NCBI GenBank assembly: GCA_017163975.1
Contig: JAFFSR010000370.1
Location: 806,001 to 870,000 of the forward strand
Reading direction: 5' to 3'
Length of the DNA: 64,000 nucleotides
DNA from: Anastatus disparis
Lineage: Eukaryota; Arthropoda; Insecta; Hymenoptera; Eupelmidae
Both the position numbers and the translations under genes were made by a program. The notes below the pieces were generated by a model. The model was not told the DNA's origin. It made no database searches and saw only the letters and a list, made by a program, of their open reading frames with translations. The first letter of the stretch is position 1; every line of letters starts with the position of its first letter. Positions 11,019-22,579 of this stretch are shown in pieces.

Positions 11019-12301
11019 GGGACGTTTTACGTCAACTCACCTAACAAAAAAATAGAATTCCTCGAAAATCTGTGAAAATGTTCTATTTGATACCCAAAAT
11101 ATACAAAAAAAATTTTAGAGGTCCAGGTCAAAGGGGTCAGGATTTAAACGTGATGGAATTTTTCGAATTTTCCAAATTTTTTGCTAAATAAATATGTTAA
11201 TGAATTTTTTCCTCAAAAACTATCAATTTTTCGTTAAAACTTAATAGAATACTTTTTCTTGGAAATTAGATGTAGAATTCACCTGAATTTTTGCAAATTA
11301 TAATATACTGATTTTTATGCTTACTTGATCGATTTAAAGATATTATTTAGTATATCTAAAAATCGAGCATGTTAAATTGGCTTTTTAAAGTCTTATTTTT
11401 TTTGTTTTTTTATGAGAAAAAAATATACGAAGCCTCCAGTTGAGGGCCTTCTCAAAGTTACTTAATTGTTCAAAAATGTCTGAAAAAATCGTTATTTTGG
11501 ATCAATGATGAGGTTTGTGATTTTTTTTCTGAAAAAGTATTGATTTTTGGGACAAATGTATGAAAATGTTTTTTATTGCAAAGAATATGAACATATTTTT
11601 ACAAATTGTAATTTAAGACATTATGAACCACATGTACTAAAAATTTAACAAAAAATAAATTTTTAAATTTTAAAATTTCATTTATAATTTGTGATGTTTA
11701 GCAAATAATGGTTTCCAAAAATTTACATACATTTTACATATAATTTCCAATAAAAAACATTTTTATACATTTGTCCCAAAAATCAATACTTTTTCAGAAA
11801 AAAAATCACAAATCTCATCATTGATCCAAAATAACGATTTTTTCAGACATTTTTGCACAATTAGGTAACTTTGAGAAGGCTGCCCAACTGGAGGCTTCGT
11901 ATATTTTTTCCTCATAAAAAAACAAAAAAAACAAGACTTTAAAAAGCCAATTTAAACTGCTCGATTTTTAGATATACTAAATAGTATGTTTAAATCGATC
12001 AAGTAAGCATAAAAATTAGTATATTATAATTTGCAAAAATTCAGGTGAATTTTACATCTAATTTCCAAGAAAAAGTATTCTATTAAGTTTTAACGAAAAA
12101 TTGATAGTTTTTGAGGAAAAAATTCATTAAAATATTTATTTAGCAAAAAATTTGGAAAATTCGAAAAATTCCATCACGTTTAAATCCTGACCCCTTTGAC
12201 CTAGACCTCTAAAATTTTTTTTGTGTATTTTGAGTATCAAATAGAACATTTTCACAAATTTTCGACGATTTCTATTTAGGTGAGTTGACGTGAAACGTTC
12301 C
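11019..12301. mobile_element. Near-complete palindrome (foldback), arms about 600 bp
   Basis: GGGACGTTTTACGTCAACTC (11019) is mirrored by GAGTTGACGTGAAACGTTCC (ending 12301), and the complementarity runs almost to the centre near 11660. For example, GGATCAATGATGAGGTTTG (about 11499) pairs with CAAATCTCATCATTGATCC (about 11808). No transposase is present. AT-rich ATATAT borders both ends, consistent with a TA-type target but not decisive. It directly abuts the preceding long-TIR transposon. Confidence 0.85.
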
Positions 12302-12339
12302 ATATATTGTAAGATCCTACATAGAAAAATCATGTATAT

Positions 12340-12980
12340 GTGTGATTAGGAGCGGTGAGGTGGAAGAAAGCACCGAGCGCGCTTTCACTCGTGCGCAGAT
12401 ATACGCCCACCGCTATACCTATACACGTGCGAAATACTTATATGTATATCATACTAATCATAATTTACAGCATCGACTCTACGTTTGAGTACGAAGTATG
12501 GGAGAGAGTAGATACCGTGTGGGAGAGGCAAGAGCGCCGAGACAATGAATCCGAAGCATCTTGCCGAACGAAAAATGTAGAGAGCAACACTCTCATTCCA
12601 GTTCTCTTCAATAAAACTTAGAAAATATAATCTCGCGTTATCTTGTGTATTATTACTTGCAGTAGTGAAAATAAGACGGCGAAATAGATCAGCAAACGAT
12701 CGATCTACGTACCCGTTATCATTATTGCAAGGCTAAACTTTATTGCATCTCGAAATTAAATATTTATCGGGATGATCTAAACTATAAAACTTTAATAAGT
12801 AGGAAATCTTTTCTTTAATGTGTGAAATAATACGTAAGAGGAGTTTGTTGTAATTCAAATTAGTGAAAAGAAGTGAAATTTATTGAAGATTGGAAGTCGA
12901 GAGGCAATAAAGATTGTTACCTAATACCTTTCCTATCATTTCCTTTTTGATTTTCAGGTACAATTTGAGAGCATAAGGCC
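12340..12980 (+). other. GC-richer insert with poly(A) signal; possible LTR remnant
   Basis: The segment from about 12345 is richer in G/C than its flanks. It contains an AGAGAGCAACACTCTCATT hairpin-like stretch (12579-12597) followed by AATAAA (12610-12615), an arrangement typical of an LTR R region or a 3' UTR. Further on, a pyrimidine run ends in TTTTCAG at about 12957, a plausible 3' splice site. An 88-residue ORF (12355-12621) overlaps it but has no recognisable motif. I cannot define TG...CA ends, so it is left as a candidate. Confidence 0.35.
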
Positions 12981-13459
12981 CCGAAACAGCTGGGCAAGAC
13001 GCCTTAGCTGCGTACGGGTTAGCTCGTTCTCCACACCTATACATTCACACACTCTTACACACAAATTGAATTGCTTTGTTACTTGTGTAAAATCACAAAT
13101 TTAATACGCAATTTTATAGCATGCGAGTTGGTTACACCACTCTCATAAGAAGTAGAGTTTTACTTTCCTTGCAAACTCATGTAACGAATTAATCTTTTAA
13201 AATTTATAAATTTAGCTTCATGTAACAGTCAAGAAGAGCCGTTGTATCACTATCTTAATAAATGAGAATAGATTATATAAACAGTCTCAAAACAAATAAG
13301 AACGGAGCAAAACGAAGCGTCTCCATTATGAACACTTAGTGTGTTGCTGTTCTGACAAACGAACGTAAATTATAGGTAAAAACAATTAAATTTACCGAAG
13401 ATTGAAAAGAAAGTAGTCAAAGTACGCGAATTATGAGGATGCAGGCAAGGTAGAAGCTT

Positions 13460-13460
<1 letters not shown>
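12981..13460. other. Unassigned spacer
   Basis: No ORF, inverted repeat or signal was recognised between the GC-richer insert and the (TA)n tract that precedes the satellite. Confidence 0.4.

Positions 13461-13507
<47 letters not shown>
13461..13507. repeat. (AT)n microsatellite
   Basis: About 47 bp of alternating AT immediately upstream of the first satellite monomer. Confidence 0.95.
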
Positions 13508-13511
<4 letters not shown>

Positions 13512-15138
13512 ACAATTATGCAAAAGATATTCTTGAAAGAAAAAAGTTTTAATTCTTTACTTTTATATAATTGTAATTACGAAGAGACGGAGAAACGGAG
13601 ACATAGAGATGGAGATGGAGAAACGGAGACGGAGAGAAGGAGATAGACAGGCGATGATGAAGACACGAAGACGGAGAGACAGAGACGGATACGGAGAGAC
13701 GATGACGGAGACGGGGCCAGGGTGACGGATATTGTGTATGTGTATATATATAAGAGTAAGTGTATGTATGGATATTTGTATATGTCTGTATGTGTATGGA
13801 TATGTGTATATGTGTGTATGTGCATGTGTATGTGTGTATGTGTATGTATGTGTATGTATGTGTATGTATGTATGTGTATGTATGTGTGTATGTAACAATA
13901 ATGCAAAAGATATTCACGTAAGAAAAAGAGAGTCTTAATTATTCACTTTAATATAATGAAATAATAATATTTATATGAGTAGTAATGTAATTACTGAGAG
14001 ATGGAGACAGAGAAACGGAGACGGAAAAACGGAGATGGAGAGACAGAGACAAAGAAACAGAGACAGAAAAACGGAGACGGAGAGACTGAGACAGACAGAC
14101 AGAAAAAGAGAAACGGAGACGGAGACGGAATGATGGTGACGGAGACGAAAAGACGGTGAAACGGAGACGAAGAGACGAAGACACAGAAACGATGACGGAG
14201 ACGGAGTGACGGATATTGTGTATGCGTATATGTGTGTATGTGTATGTATGTGTATGTGTGTGTATGTGTACGTATGTGTGTGTGTGTATGTGTGTATGTG
14301 TATGTATGTATGTGACAATAATGCAAAAGATATTCACGTAAGAAAAAAAAGTCTTAATTCTTCACTTTCATATAATAAATATAATAATATACATTAGTAG
14401 TGATATAATTACTGAGAGATGGGAACGGAGATGGAGGAACGGAAACGAAGAAACGGAGACGAAAAAACGAAGACAGAGAAACGGAGACGGAGATGGATAG
14501 ACGGATATGGACTGATGGAGACGGAGAGACGGAGAGACAGATACGAAGTGACGGTAACGAAGACGGAGACGGGGTGACGGATATTATGTATATGTGTTTG
14601 TATATAATAGTAAGTGCATGTGTATGGATATTTGTAAATGTATGTATGTGTATGTGTACGTGCATGTGTGTGAATGTTTATGTTAAAGGTGCTCGTGTGT
14701 ATGTGTATGTATGTGTGTATGAGACAATAATGCAAAAGATATTCACGTAAAAAAAAAGTCTCGATTCTTCATTTCAATATAATGAAATAATAATATTAAT
14801 ATAAGTAATAATGTAATTACGAAGAGACGGAAACGGAAACGGAAAAACGGAGACAGAGAAACGGAGACGAAAAAGCGGAGACGGAGTGACGGTGAATGAG
14901 AAACGGAGATGGAGAGACGGTGACGAAGAGACGAAGATACGGAGACAGAAAGGCGGAGAAACGGAAACGGAGACATGGAGTTGAAGAGACGGAGACGGAG
15001 AGACGATGACAAAGACGGAGTGACGGATATTGTGTATGTGTGTATGTGTATGTATGAGTATGTATGTATGTGACAATAATGCAAAATGCAAAATATAATT
15101 AATTCTTCACTTAAATATAATGAAATAATAATAATAAT

Positions 15139-15213
<75 letters not shown>

Positions 15214-15954
15214 TAGTAATGTAATTACGGAGAGATGGAGACGAAGAGACGGAGAAACGAAGACGTAAGAACGGAAACGTAGAGACGAAAACAGAGAGAC
15301 GGAGACGGAGATGGATAGACGGATATGGTCTGATGAAGACGGAGAGACGGAGAGACAGATACGAAGTGACGGTAACGAAGACGGAGACGGGGTGACGGAT
15401 ATTATGTATATGTGTTTGTATATAATAGTAAGTGCATGTGTATGGATATTTGTAAATGTATGTATGTGTATGTGTACGTGCATGTGTGTGAATATTTATG
15501 TTAAAGGTGCTCGTGCGTATGTGTATCTATGTGTGTATGAGACAATAATGCAAAAGATATTCACGTAAAAAAAAAGTCTCGATTCTTCATTTCAATATAA
15601 TGAAATAATAATATTAATATAAGTAATAATGTAATTACGAAGAGACGGAAACGGAAACGGAAAAACGGAGACAGAGAAACGGAGACGAAAAAGCGGAGAC
15701 GGAGTGACGGTGAATGAGAAACGGAGATGGAGAGACGGTGACGAAGAGACGAAGATACGGAGACAGAAAGGCGGAGAAACGGAAACGGAGACATGGAGTT
15801 GAAGAGACGGAGACGGAGAGAGGATGACAAAGACGGAGTGACGGATATTGTGTATGTGTGTATGTGTATGTATGAGTTTGTATGTATGTGACAATAATGC
15901 AAAATGCAAAATATAATTAATTCTTCACTTTAATATAATGAAATAATAATAATA

Positions 15955-16019
<65 letters not shown>

Positions 16020-16722
16020 TAGTAATGTAATTACGGAGAGATGGAGACGAAGAGACGGAGAAACGAAGACGTAAGAATGGAAACGTAGAGACGAAAACAG
16101 AGAGACGGAGACGGAGATGGATAGACGGATATGGACTGATGGAGACGGAGAGACGGAGAGACAGATACGAAGTGACGGTAACGAAGACGGAGACGGGGTG
16201 ACGGATATTATGTATATGTGTTTGTATATAATAGTAAGTGCATGTGTATGGATATTTGTAAATGTATGTATGTGTATGTGTACGTGCATGTGTGTGAATG
16301 TTTATGTTAAAGGTGCTCGTGTGTATGTGTATGTATGTGTGTATGAGACAATAATGCAAAAGATATTCACGTAAAAAAAAAGTCTCGATTCTTCATTTCA
16401 ATATAATGAAATAATAATATTAATATAAGTAATAATGTAATTACGAAGAGACGGAAACGGAGACGGAAAAACGGAGCCAGAGAAACGGAGACGAAAAAGC
16501 GGAGACGGAGTGACGGCGAATGAGAAACGGAGATGGAGAGACGGTGACGAAGAGACGAAGATACGGAGACATGGAGTTGAAGAGACGGAGATGGAGAGAC
16601 GATGACAAAGACGGAGTGACGGATATTGTGTATGTGTGTATGTGTATGTATGAGTATGTATGTATGTGACAATAATGCAAAATGCAAAATATAATTAATT
16701 CTTCACTTTAATATAATGGAAT

Positions 16723-16757
<35 letters not shown>

Positions 16758-17000
16758 TAGTAATGTAATTACGGAGAGATGGAGACGAAGAGACGGAGAA
16801 ACGAAGACGTAAGAACGGAAACGTAGAGACGAAAACAGAGAAACGGAGACGGATATTGTGTATGTGTACATGTGTATGTGTGCATGTGTGTATGTGTATG
16901 TGTGTGTATGTGTGTATGTGTATGTTAAAGGTGCATGTGTGTATATGTATGTATATATGTGACAATAATGCAAAAGGTATTCAAGTAAGAAAAAAAAGTC
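13508..17000. repeat. Compound satellite, about 9-10 monomers of 290-470 bp
   Basis: Each monomer runs in order: GACAATAATGCAAAA (starts near 13510, 13892, 14313, 14722, 15072, 15541, 15890, 16347, 16668, 16961), a short AT-rich stretch, AGTAATGTAATTAC, a purine block of GACGGAGA repeats, TGACGGATATT, then GTGTATGTATG repeats. From 14722 on, monomers alternate between an AAAAGATATTCACG type and an AAAATGCAAAATATAATT type, giving dimers of about 819 and 806 bp. Two monomers carry expanded (TA)n inserts (15143-15210, 15959-16016). The many His/Thr/Ser-rich ORFs on both strands here are translations of these simple repeats. Confidence 0.9.
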
Positions 17001-17529
17001 CTTATTCTGTACTTTAATATAATAGTAGTAATAGTAATAATTTGAATTGATTATTTTATTAAGCACATATTCTTTCAGTAACAAAGACAAAATTCTTCTA
17101 TTAAAATGGGTCCAATCTAAATATATTTTTGAATGGCATGATAATACAATTTGATTTTAAGAGATATATAAGTACCGATGGTATAAGTTTATGATTCCAT
17201 ATACTGGTAAGAGTAATTAATTTAAAGTTTAATTAAATAGAAGTTTTTACTTCTCATAAAATATTCATTGATGCATACATTTTAATTCTAATTTATTAAA
17301 ATTATAAAACTTATAGTGTAAAGAATAGTTTTTAGAATTATTAATCGCGTCGTACGCTTACATATATACTTCGGTATTCAAAAAATTTTTTTTAAATTTG
17401 CTATTTTTCAAATCATAACAAAGTGTCTCTGGACTATGTAACATATATTTAAACATAAATAAATCTTTCTCGACGTAAATAAAATGAAATATTGGGGGTT
17501 GGCGAGCGGAGCGAGCAGGGTGTACCCTA

Positions 17530-17531
<2 letters not shown>
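17001..17531. other. AT-rich spacer
   Basis: No coding or repeat feature was recognised. A small GC-rich phrase, GGCGAGCGGAGCGAGC (about 17499), precedes the next (TA)n tract. Confidence 0.4.

Positions 17532-17592
<61 letters not shown>
17532..17592. repeat. (TA)n microsatellite
   Basis: About 60 bp of alternating TA. Confidence 0.95.
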
Positions 17593-17594
<2 letters not shown>

Positions 17595-18400
17595 CACGTG
17601 ATTTTTTGCTTAAGAATATTACGTGATACGTGAATATTTTCAGTAAGGTATACACTCGAAAAAAACGCCACTTTTTTTATCTAAAAAGTTCTGCGGATGT
17701 GTACGTTTGTAAGTAGCCAATCACATATCATATAGACGCCCCTACTACTTGAGACGAGTTAACGTGCTAGCGTGCGAGCGTTTATTCACTCACTCGATTA
17801 CCGACTGTATCCCTGGTCTTATCAAATAACGCTTAACCATATCTCTTGCACTCGTTTATATAACCTCAACAACCTTATAGTTCCGTCTCCATTTCTACTG
17901 TGCTAGGTTTTGGTCAGAGTCCCGAACCGCCACATTTGTGGCACCAAGTTTTCAAGAGCACGTTCTTTACAAGAACTTCAAAGTCATATCGTCAGTAATT
18001 TTCTCTCATCGAGAATCATCACCGCTGACCGGCAGATCAAGGAGAAAAAGAGAAGGAGAAAAGGAGAATATAGGCCGGCAGATTAAGGAGAAAAAGAGAA
18101 GGAGAAAAGGGGAATAAACGCTTTTTTGAGCGGCAAGAGTTTTGGGGTTGGCTTTCTGCCTCTTTTGTAGGTGCAAGCTTCTGGGTCGCTCAGAACAGAA
18201 ATTATGGTATTTATATTGTCTAGCGCAGCGAAGGACGTCCTGGAGTTCTATGCCTATTGGCTTTTTTTCTAGAAACGAACTACCGGGATTTACTTAGCTA
18301 AACAAGATATGATAGTATTACAGTAATGAGACGCATATTCGCGGTAGCAATTTCCTTTTTATCTTTTTTCTAGGCGTTTTCCACGTGTTAACAGAAATAA
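17593..18400. other. Unassigned GC-moderate block with a 45-bp tandem duplication
   Basis: Base composition is more balanced than in the neighbours. A purine-rich unit of about 45 bp (CCGGCAGATCAAGGAG...) is present twice in tandem (about 18030-18072 and 18073-18117). A TTTATATAACC box occurs near 17855. The block could be an old LTR or leader, but no ends were found and no protein was recognised. Confidence 0.35.
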
Positions 18401-18432
18401 CAAATAAAGTAAGCGAAATAGATTGTAAAATT

Positions 18433-18775
18433 AGCATTTTGCATGAAAAAATTTATCACATCCGTCAGATAGAATACGAAAAAATAAAAGACTCGTATTT
18501 TTTTGTTTTTCAAAATATGATGAATTGCAAAAGTTACAGCCGATATAAGTTATTACAATTTTGATATATATAGATATAGCTCTATGATAAATGACATCAC
18601 GATTGCTATTAGCAAAATGACAATCGTGACATCGCACCAATTTCAACTGCCTCTATCTCTTCAAGTTTTCATTTTCATGAAAAAAGAAAAAATACGTGTC
18701 CTTTATTTTATCATTTTCTTAATCACGGATGTAATGGATTTAACAAAAAAATTTCATGCAACATCCCAATTGTAA
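18433..18775. repeat. Old imperfect inverted repeat
   Basis: TTTTGCATGAAAAAATTTATC...ACATCCG (about 18438-18470) is loosely mirrored by CGGATGT...AAAAAAATTTCATGCAA (about 18725-18764). An inner pair also matches: GATTGCTATT and GACAATCGTGACATC around 18600-18635. Divergence is high, suggesting an old MITE. Confidence 0.5.
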
Positions 18776-18937
18776 AAAGATCGTTTCACGCAGCAAAAAT
18801 GTACAGTGTAAAATTCGTGTAAGTGCGAAAATTAATGCAAAGCACGCCGAGGAGAGAGAGAATTCGCAAAAAAGATTTTAAGAACGAAAAAAGTTCGCGA
18901 AGTAAGAAAATTTCAATTTCTAAGAAAAATTATATAG

Positions 18938-19261
18938 CCGAAATTTGTGCAAGGCGCCGTTAAAGAGCGGTTAGATGAAGCTCTGGACGATCTGGTAGAC
19001 GAAACAACTCCGGCCAGAATAGACCAGCAAGATTGTCACCTAGACGAACCGACATTGATCAGTCAGCCAGACACTGCCAATATTGTACAGAGTGACGAAG
19101 GCAGGAGCAGTGAAAATACAAGTACGGTTTCTCAAAGGCCAAAAAAGGATAGATTGATACTTAACATTTTAAGAAGAAGAAGAAGAACTGACAGTGTTCA
19201 AGTAGTCAGCATCCTTAAAAGGACTACAATAGAGATAAAGAGACAGCGACTAAAAAAGTAG
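18938..19261 (+). CDS. Orphan ORF or exon, basic C-terminus, unknown function
   Basis: The open frame runs from after a stop at 18935 to a stop at 19259. There is no in-frame ATG near its start, so it would need an upstream exon or is a fragment. The protein is acidic at first (ERLDEALDDLVDE), then Ser/Thr/Gln-rich, then strongly basic (ILRRRRRTD, ending RQRLKK), like a nuclear-localisation or nucleic-acid-binding tail. Base composition is balanced and unlike the AT-rich flanks. No family was recognised. It could be a last exon or a transposon gag-like fragment. Confidence 0.35.
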   Translation, partial: PKFVQGAVKERLDEALDDLVDETTPARIDQQDCHLDEPTLISQPDTANIVQSDEGRSSENTSTVSQRPKKDRLILNILRRRRRTDSVQVVSILKRTTIEIKRQRLKK

Positions 19262-19559
19262 TTAGGTTCGATGTTGGCGTTAATGTAGGGAATCAGGCTC
19301 CGCCCGCTTTTGTATATAGTTTTAAGTATCGTAAAAAAGTAAAGAATGAGTGATGTATGAGCAAGGATGTAACACTAATAGTATTGTGTTAATTTATTAT
19401 ATATATATGTTTTTTAAATATATTTATTTAATAAGTATTAATATATCTGAATATGAATATGTCTGTTATTTCTTATGTCTGTTAATGTAATTTTTTTCTT
19501 TTTATCTGTTATCCAGGTAGCTTTGGTGCGTTCCTATTGGACTGAGTTCCTTTTTTTTC

Positions 19560-19790
19560 CTAGGAACACCCATTGTGATCCAATTTCTGAAAAACTTTAG
19601 TGTTCTTCCTCTCTCAGTTTTAGTGTTTTTGTGTTCTGCAACGATACAAGAGGTCACTAGAATCAAGGACGACCTCTTTTGTCGTATCATGCAAACAGAG
19701 AACATGGCGTATAGACATGAACTTAGACTGGCAGAGATTGCTTTCGAGGAATTTAAGGAGCGATTCCAACAATATTTTAGGGATAGTTAA
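19560..19790 (+). CDS. Orphan ORF, helical C-terminal-like fragment
   Basis: A 71-residue ORF starting at 19575 ends in a charged, helix-prone segment (ENMAYRHELRLAEIAFEEF, about residues 41-59). That style is common at the C-terminus of Myb/SANT-type proteins linked to DNA transposons, though this is only a resemblance. A strong acceptor-like tract (CTTTTTTTTCCTAG, ending 19563) lies just upstream, so the real exon may begin there. No upstream partner was found. Confidence 0.3.
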   Translation, partial: LGTPIVIQFLKNFSVLPLSVLVFLCSATIQEVTRIKDDLFCRIMQTENMAYRHELRLAEIAFEEFKERFQQYFRDS

Positions 19791-19848
19791 AATGCCCTGT
19801 GAAGGGCGGCGCAGCGCAATGTGATGATAACGCACGAGCAAATGGAGT

Positions 19849-19974
19849 ATTGGGATTTAAAATGGACAGATAGTGGGGGAAAAATGGCGCCGACAAAAGT
19901 CGAATTTCATTACTAAAGTTCAGCTCTCGTCAGCACCATTTTTCCCCCACTATCTGTCCATTTGAAATCCCAAT
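19849..19974. repeat. Hairpin MITE, arms about 40 bp
   Basis: ATTGGGATTTAAAATGGACAG (19849) and the GATAGTGGGGGAAAAATGG that follows are mirrored by CCATTTTTCCCCCACTATC and CTGTCCATTTGAAATCCCAAT (ending 19974), with one or two mismatches. The loop is about 45 bp. Confidence 0.8.
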
Positions 19975-21007
19975 TGGACGCCGACCTTGTTCGTCAACGA
20001 TCTGTCAGTTAAGGAAGTCTTCATCTATAACCTTCCTAAGAGCACAGTCAAGAGACAAAAAAAAACTCAGTGTTGTGATAGCGCGTATGCGTGTGAGTGT
20101 GCAAGTATGAGTGTGACTATCGTCAGTAATGTATGACGTGCAAATATATGTTATATAATTTTTTATGGTTGGCAATAACAAATAATGGTATGATAATTAG
20201 TATTCAGTACATTTAGCACAAATAACATATGTTAACACAGTGTGTAAATAATTCATTGTAAAGACTAAACGTATTAAACGCATATAAAATGTATATAGAT
20301 CTTATGTAAAAGTTATTTTAAAAAGTGTAGAATTGATATATTTCACATTAAGTATATTGAGAAATGTATTCAAACGTGTATGTAAATGAGTTAAACATAT
20401 AAGATGTATATATAGTTAAACTCAAAGTAATGTGTTAAAAGATAAATACATAAGCGCAATAGTGTGTGTATAAGTGCAAGTGAGCATTTATAGTCATATA
20501 TCTATAAGTGCGATTAAGAACAGTAAAGATGCAAGTATGAATGAGTGCAATTAATCACGGTGTGCAACAATAAATATTAATCAAGTGTGATGAATAAATA
20601 GCATTTGTAGTCCGTATCAAAAATATAGCGATTGTAAAATATAAATCCAGTATGCAAAATGTAAAATAATTATATTTAGCTATATGTAAAAATTAAAGTA
20701 AAATATCTAAATTTGTATTAACAATGTAAAATGTAAAAATGTATGGAGCCAGATAAAAGATTAATGAAATAGCTAATTCTGTAAATATAGTTACGCATGG
20801 AATGAATGAATGTACGCAAGTATAAGAATGCAAGATGTATGCAGGATGGTTACGTTTCAGAGTTAAAGAACATAAAATAATTTAATAAATATAAGAGAAA
20901 TATGAAATTGATAATAACCTATTTTCATTTTTTCTTATATCTAATTAAGATTCTACAAATAAGAACAATAAAATATTATTTAATGAAAACAAATTTTTTA
21001 AGGAAAA
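19975..21007. other. AT-rich spacer
   Basis: AT-rich DNA with scattered ATGTAAA/TGTATA words and no ORF over 60 codons. Nothing was recognised. Confidence 0.4.
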
Positions 21008-21333
21008 ACAAAACCAACTTCAAAAAAATGCACTAAACAGTTAAAAATAATTTATGATCTTCAATAATTATACGCATACTACACATCTAACTCAACACAT
21101 GTGTAGCAAACATATTATAGATTATCTAATTATTTGTAAACAGCACAAACAAATTATATTTTTTTGTGAATTAAAAAAAATATATAATTTGTTTATGCTG
21201 TTTACAAATAATTAGATAATCTATAATATGTTTGCTACACATGTGTTGAGTTAGGTGCGTAGTATGCGTATAATTATTGAAGATCATAAATTATTTGTAA
21301 CTGTTTAGTGCATTTTTTTAAAGTCGGTTTTGT
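21008..21333. repeat. Palindromic MITE, arms about 155 bp
   Basis: ACAAAACCAACTTC...TGCACTAAACAG (21008-21040) pairs with CTGTTTAGTGCA...AAGTCGGTTTTGT (21301-21333). Pairing continues almost to the centre near 21170, including ACACATGTGTAGCAAACATA. A diverged extra copy of the right terminus (AACTGTTTAATA...AAGTCAGTTTTG, about 21357-21391) follows directly, so two ends lie in tandem. Confidence 0.8.
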
Positions 21334-21611
21334 TTTTTGTCAAAAAAATTTTTTTGTAACTGTTTAATATATTTTTTTTAAGTCAGTTTTGTTTTTTTTT
21401 TTAAATTTTTTAGTGAATCCTCTGTTACTAAAAGCGCAAATATAATTAGACCGACTAATTACGCCTAACTTTCATTATTAATTCATAACGCATGCATTAG
21501 TACACTATACCAAGCAATGTATAGGAGGAAAGAAAGAAGGCTCAACGGCACAGTGTCGTTGTGTGTGCATATATACATATTCTAGCTTAGGTAAAAGAGG
21601 GAGCGTGAGAG

Positions 21612-21849
<238 letters not shown>

Positions 21850-22579
21850 TATAGCGGGCGAAGTATAAAGAAGGTAAATGAGAAAACGAAACACCCGGTT
21901 TTTCTTAATTTTATAATTTGCTCATACAAATCGAATATTGGCCCAATAATTATAGGAGACATATGGGACCATTCTGCAGACATCCTCTATTAGATAAAAA
22001 AAGTTTTTTGAATCGGTTTAGAAATGATGGAGTTATGAGGTGATAGACATAAAAAAAAAATTAAAAAAAAATTTAATCGAATTGAGAACCTCTTCCTTTT
22101 TGAAGTCGGTTAAAAATAACTGCAGTTTATCAGCTGTAGTCGTAACGATAATAGCCAATTTACAAAATATCTTTTTTTTCATCACGGTTGTGCCAGATTT
22201 TTTTATTAATTTGAATTTGTGACAGATCAATTCATCATTTCATTTTTGATTAGTTAAAAAAAAATTTTCTGTATTATAAGGTTATCAGCAAAAATGATAT
22301 TTGCCCATATTATATTTTAAAAATGAAAAAAAAATTATTATTTTTAATTTATTTGATAATCTAATATTTTCTAAATTTTTTTGACAAGTTCATACTTCAT
22401 TAGTGTTTTCCATGCTTTTATAAACGAGGCCGAAGCCACCTTAATGTAAAAAACAAACCTTATTTTTTTATAAGGCTATATTGAGCTGCGCATTAAAAAC
22501 TATTTCAAAAATATTAAATTTCTTACACTAAATCATGGTTCTACCTGAATATTTTATAAGGAACGCTATATTTTCAATA
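21850..22579. other. AT-rich spacer
   Basis: Nothing was recognised. A TTTTTGAAGTCGGTT phrase at about 22096 resembles the terminus of the neighbouring 21.0-kb palindromic repeat. Confidence 0.35.

Noticed and set aside
12355..12621. 88-residue ORF as a host gene
   Set aside because: It overlaps an LTR-like R region with AATAAA and shows no domain.
13549..17090. Long His/Thr/Tyr and Ser/Leu/Arg-rich ORFs
   Set aside because: They are translations of GACGGA and TGTATG simple repeats in the satellite, present in overlapping frames.
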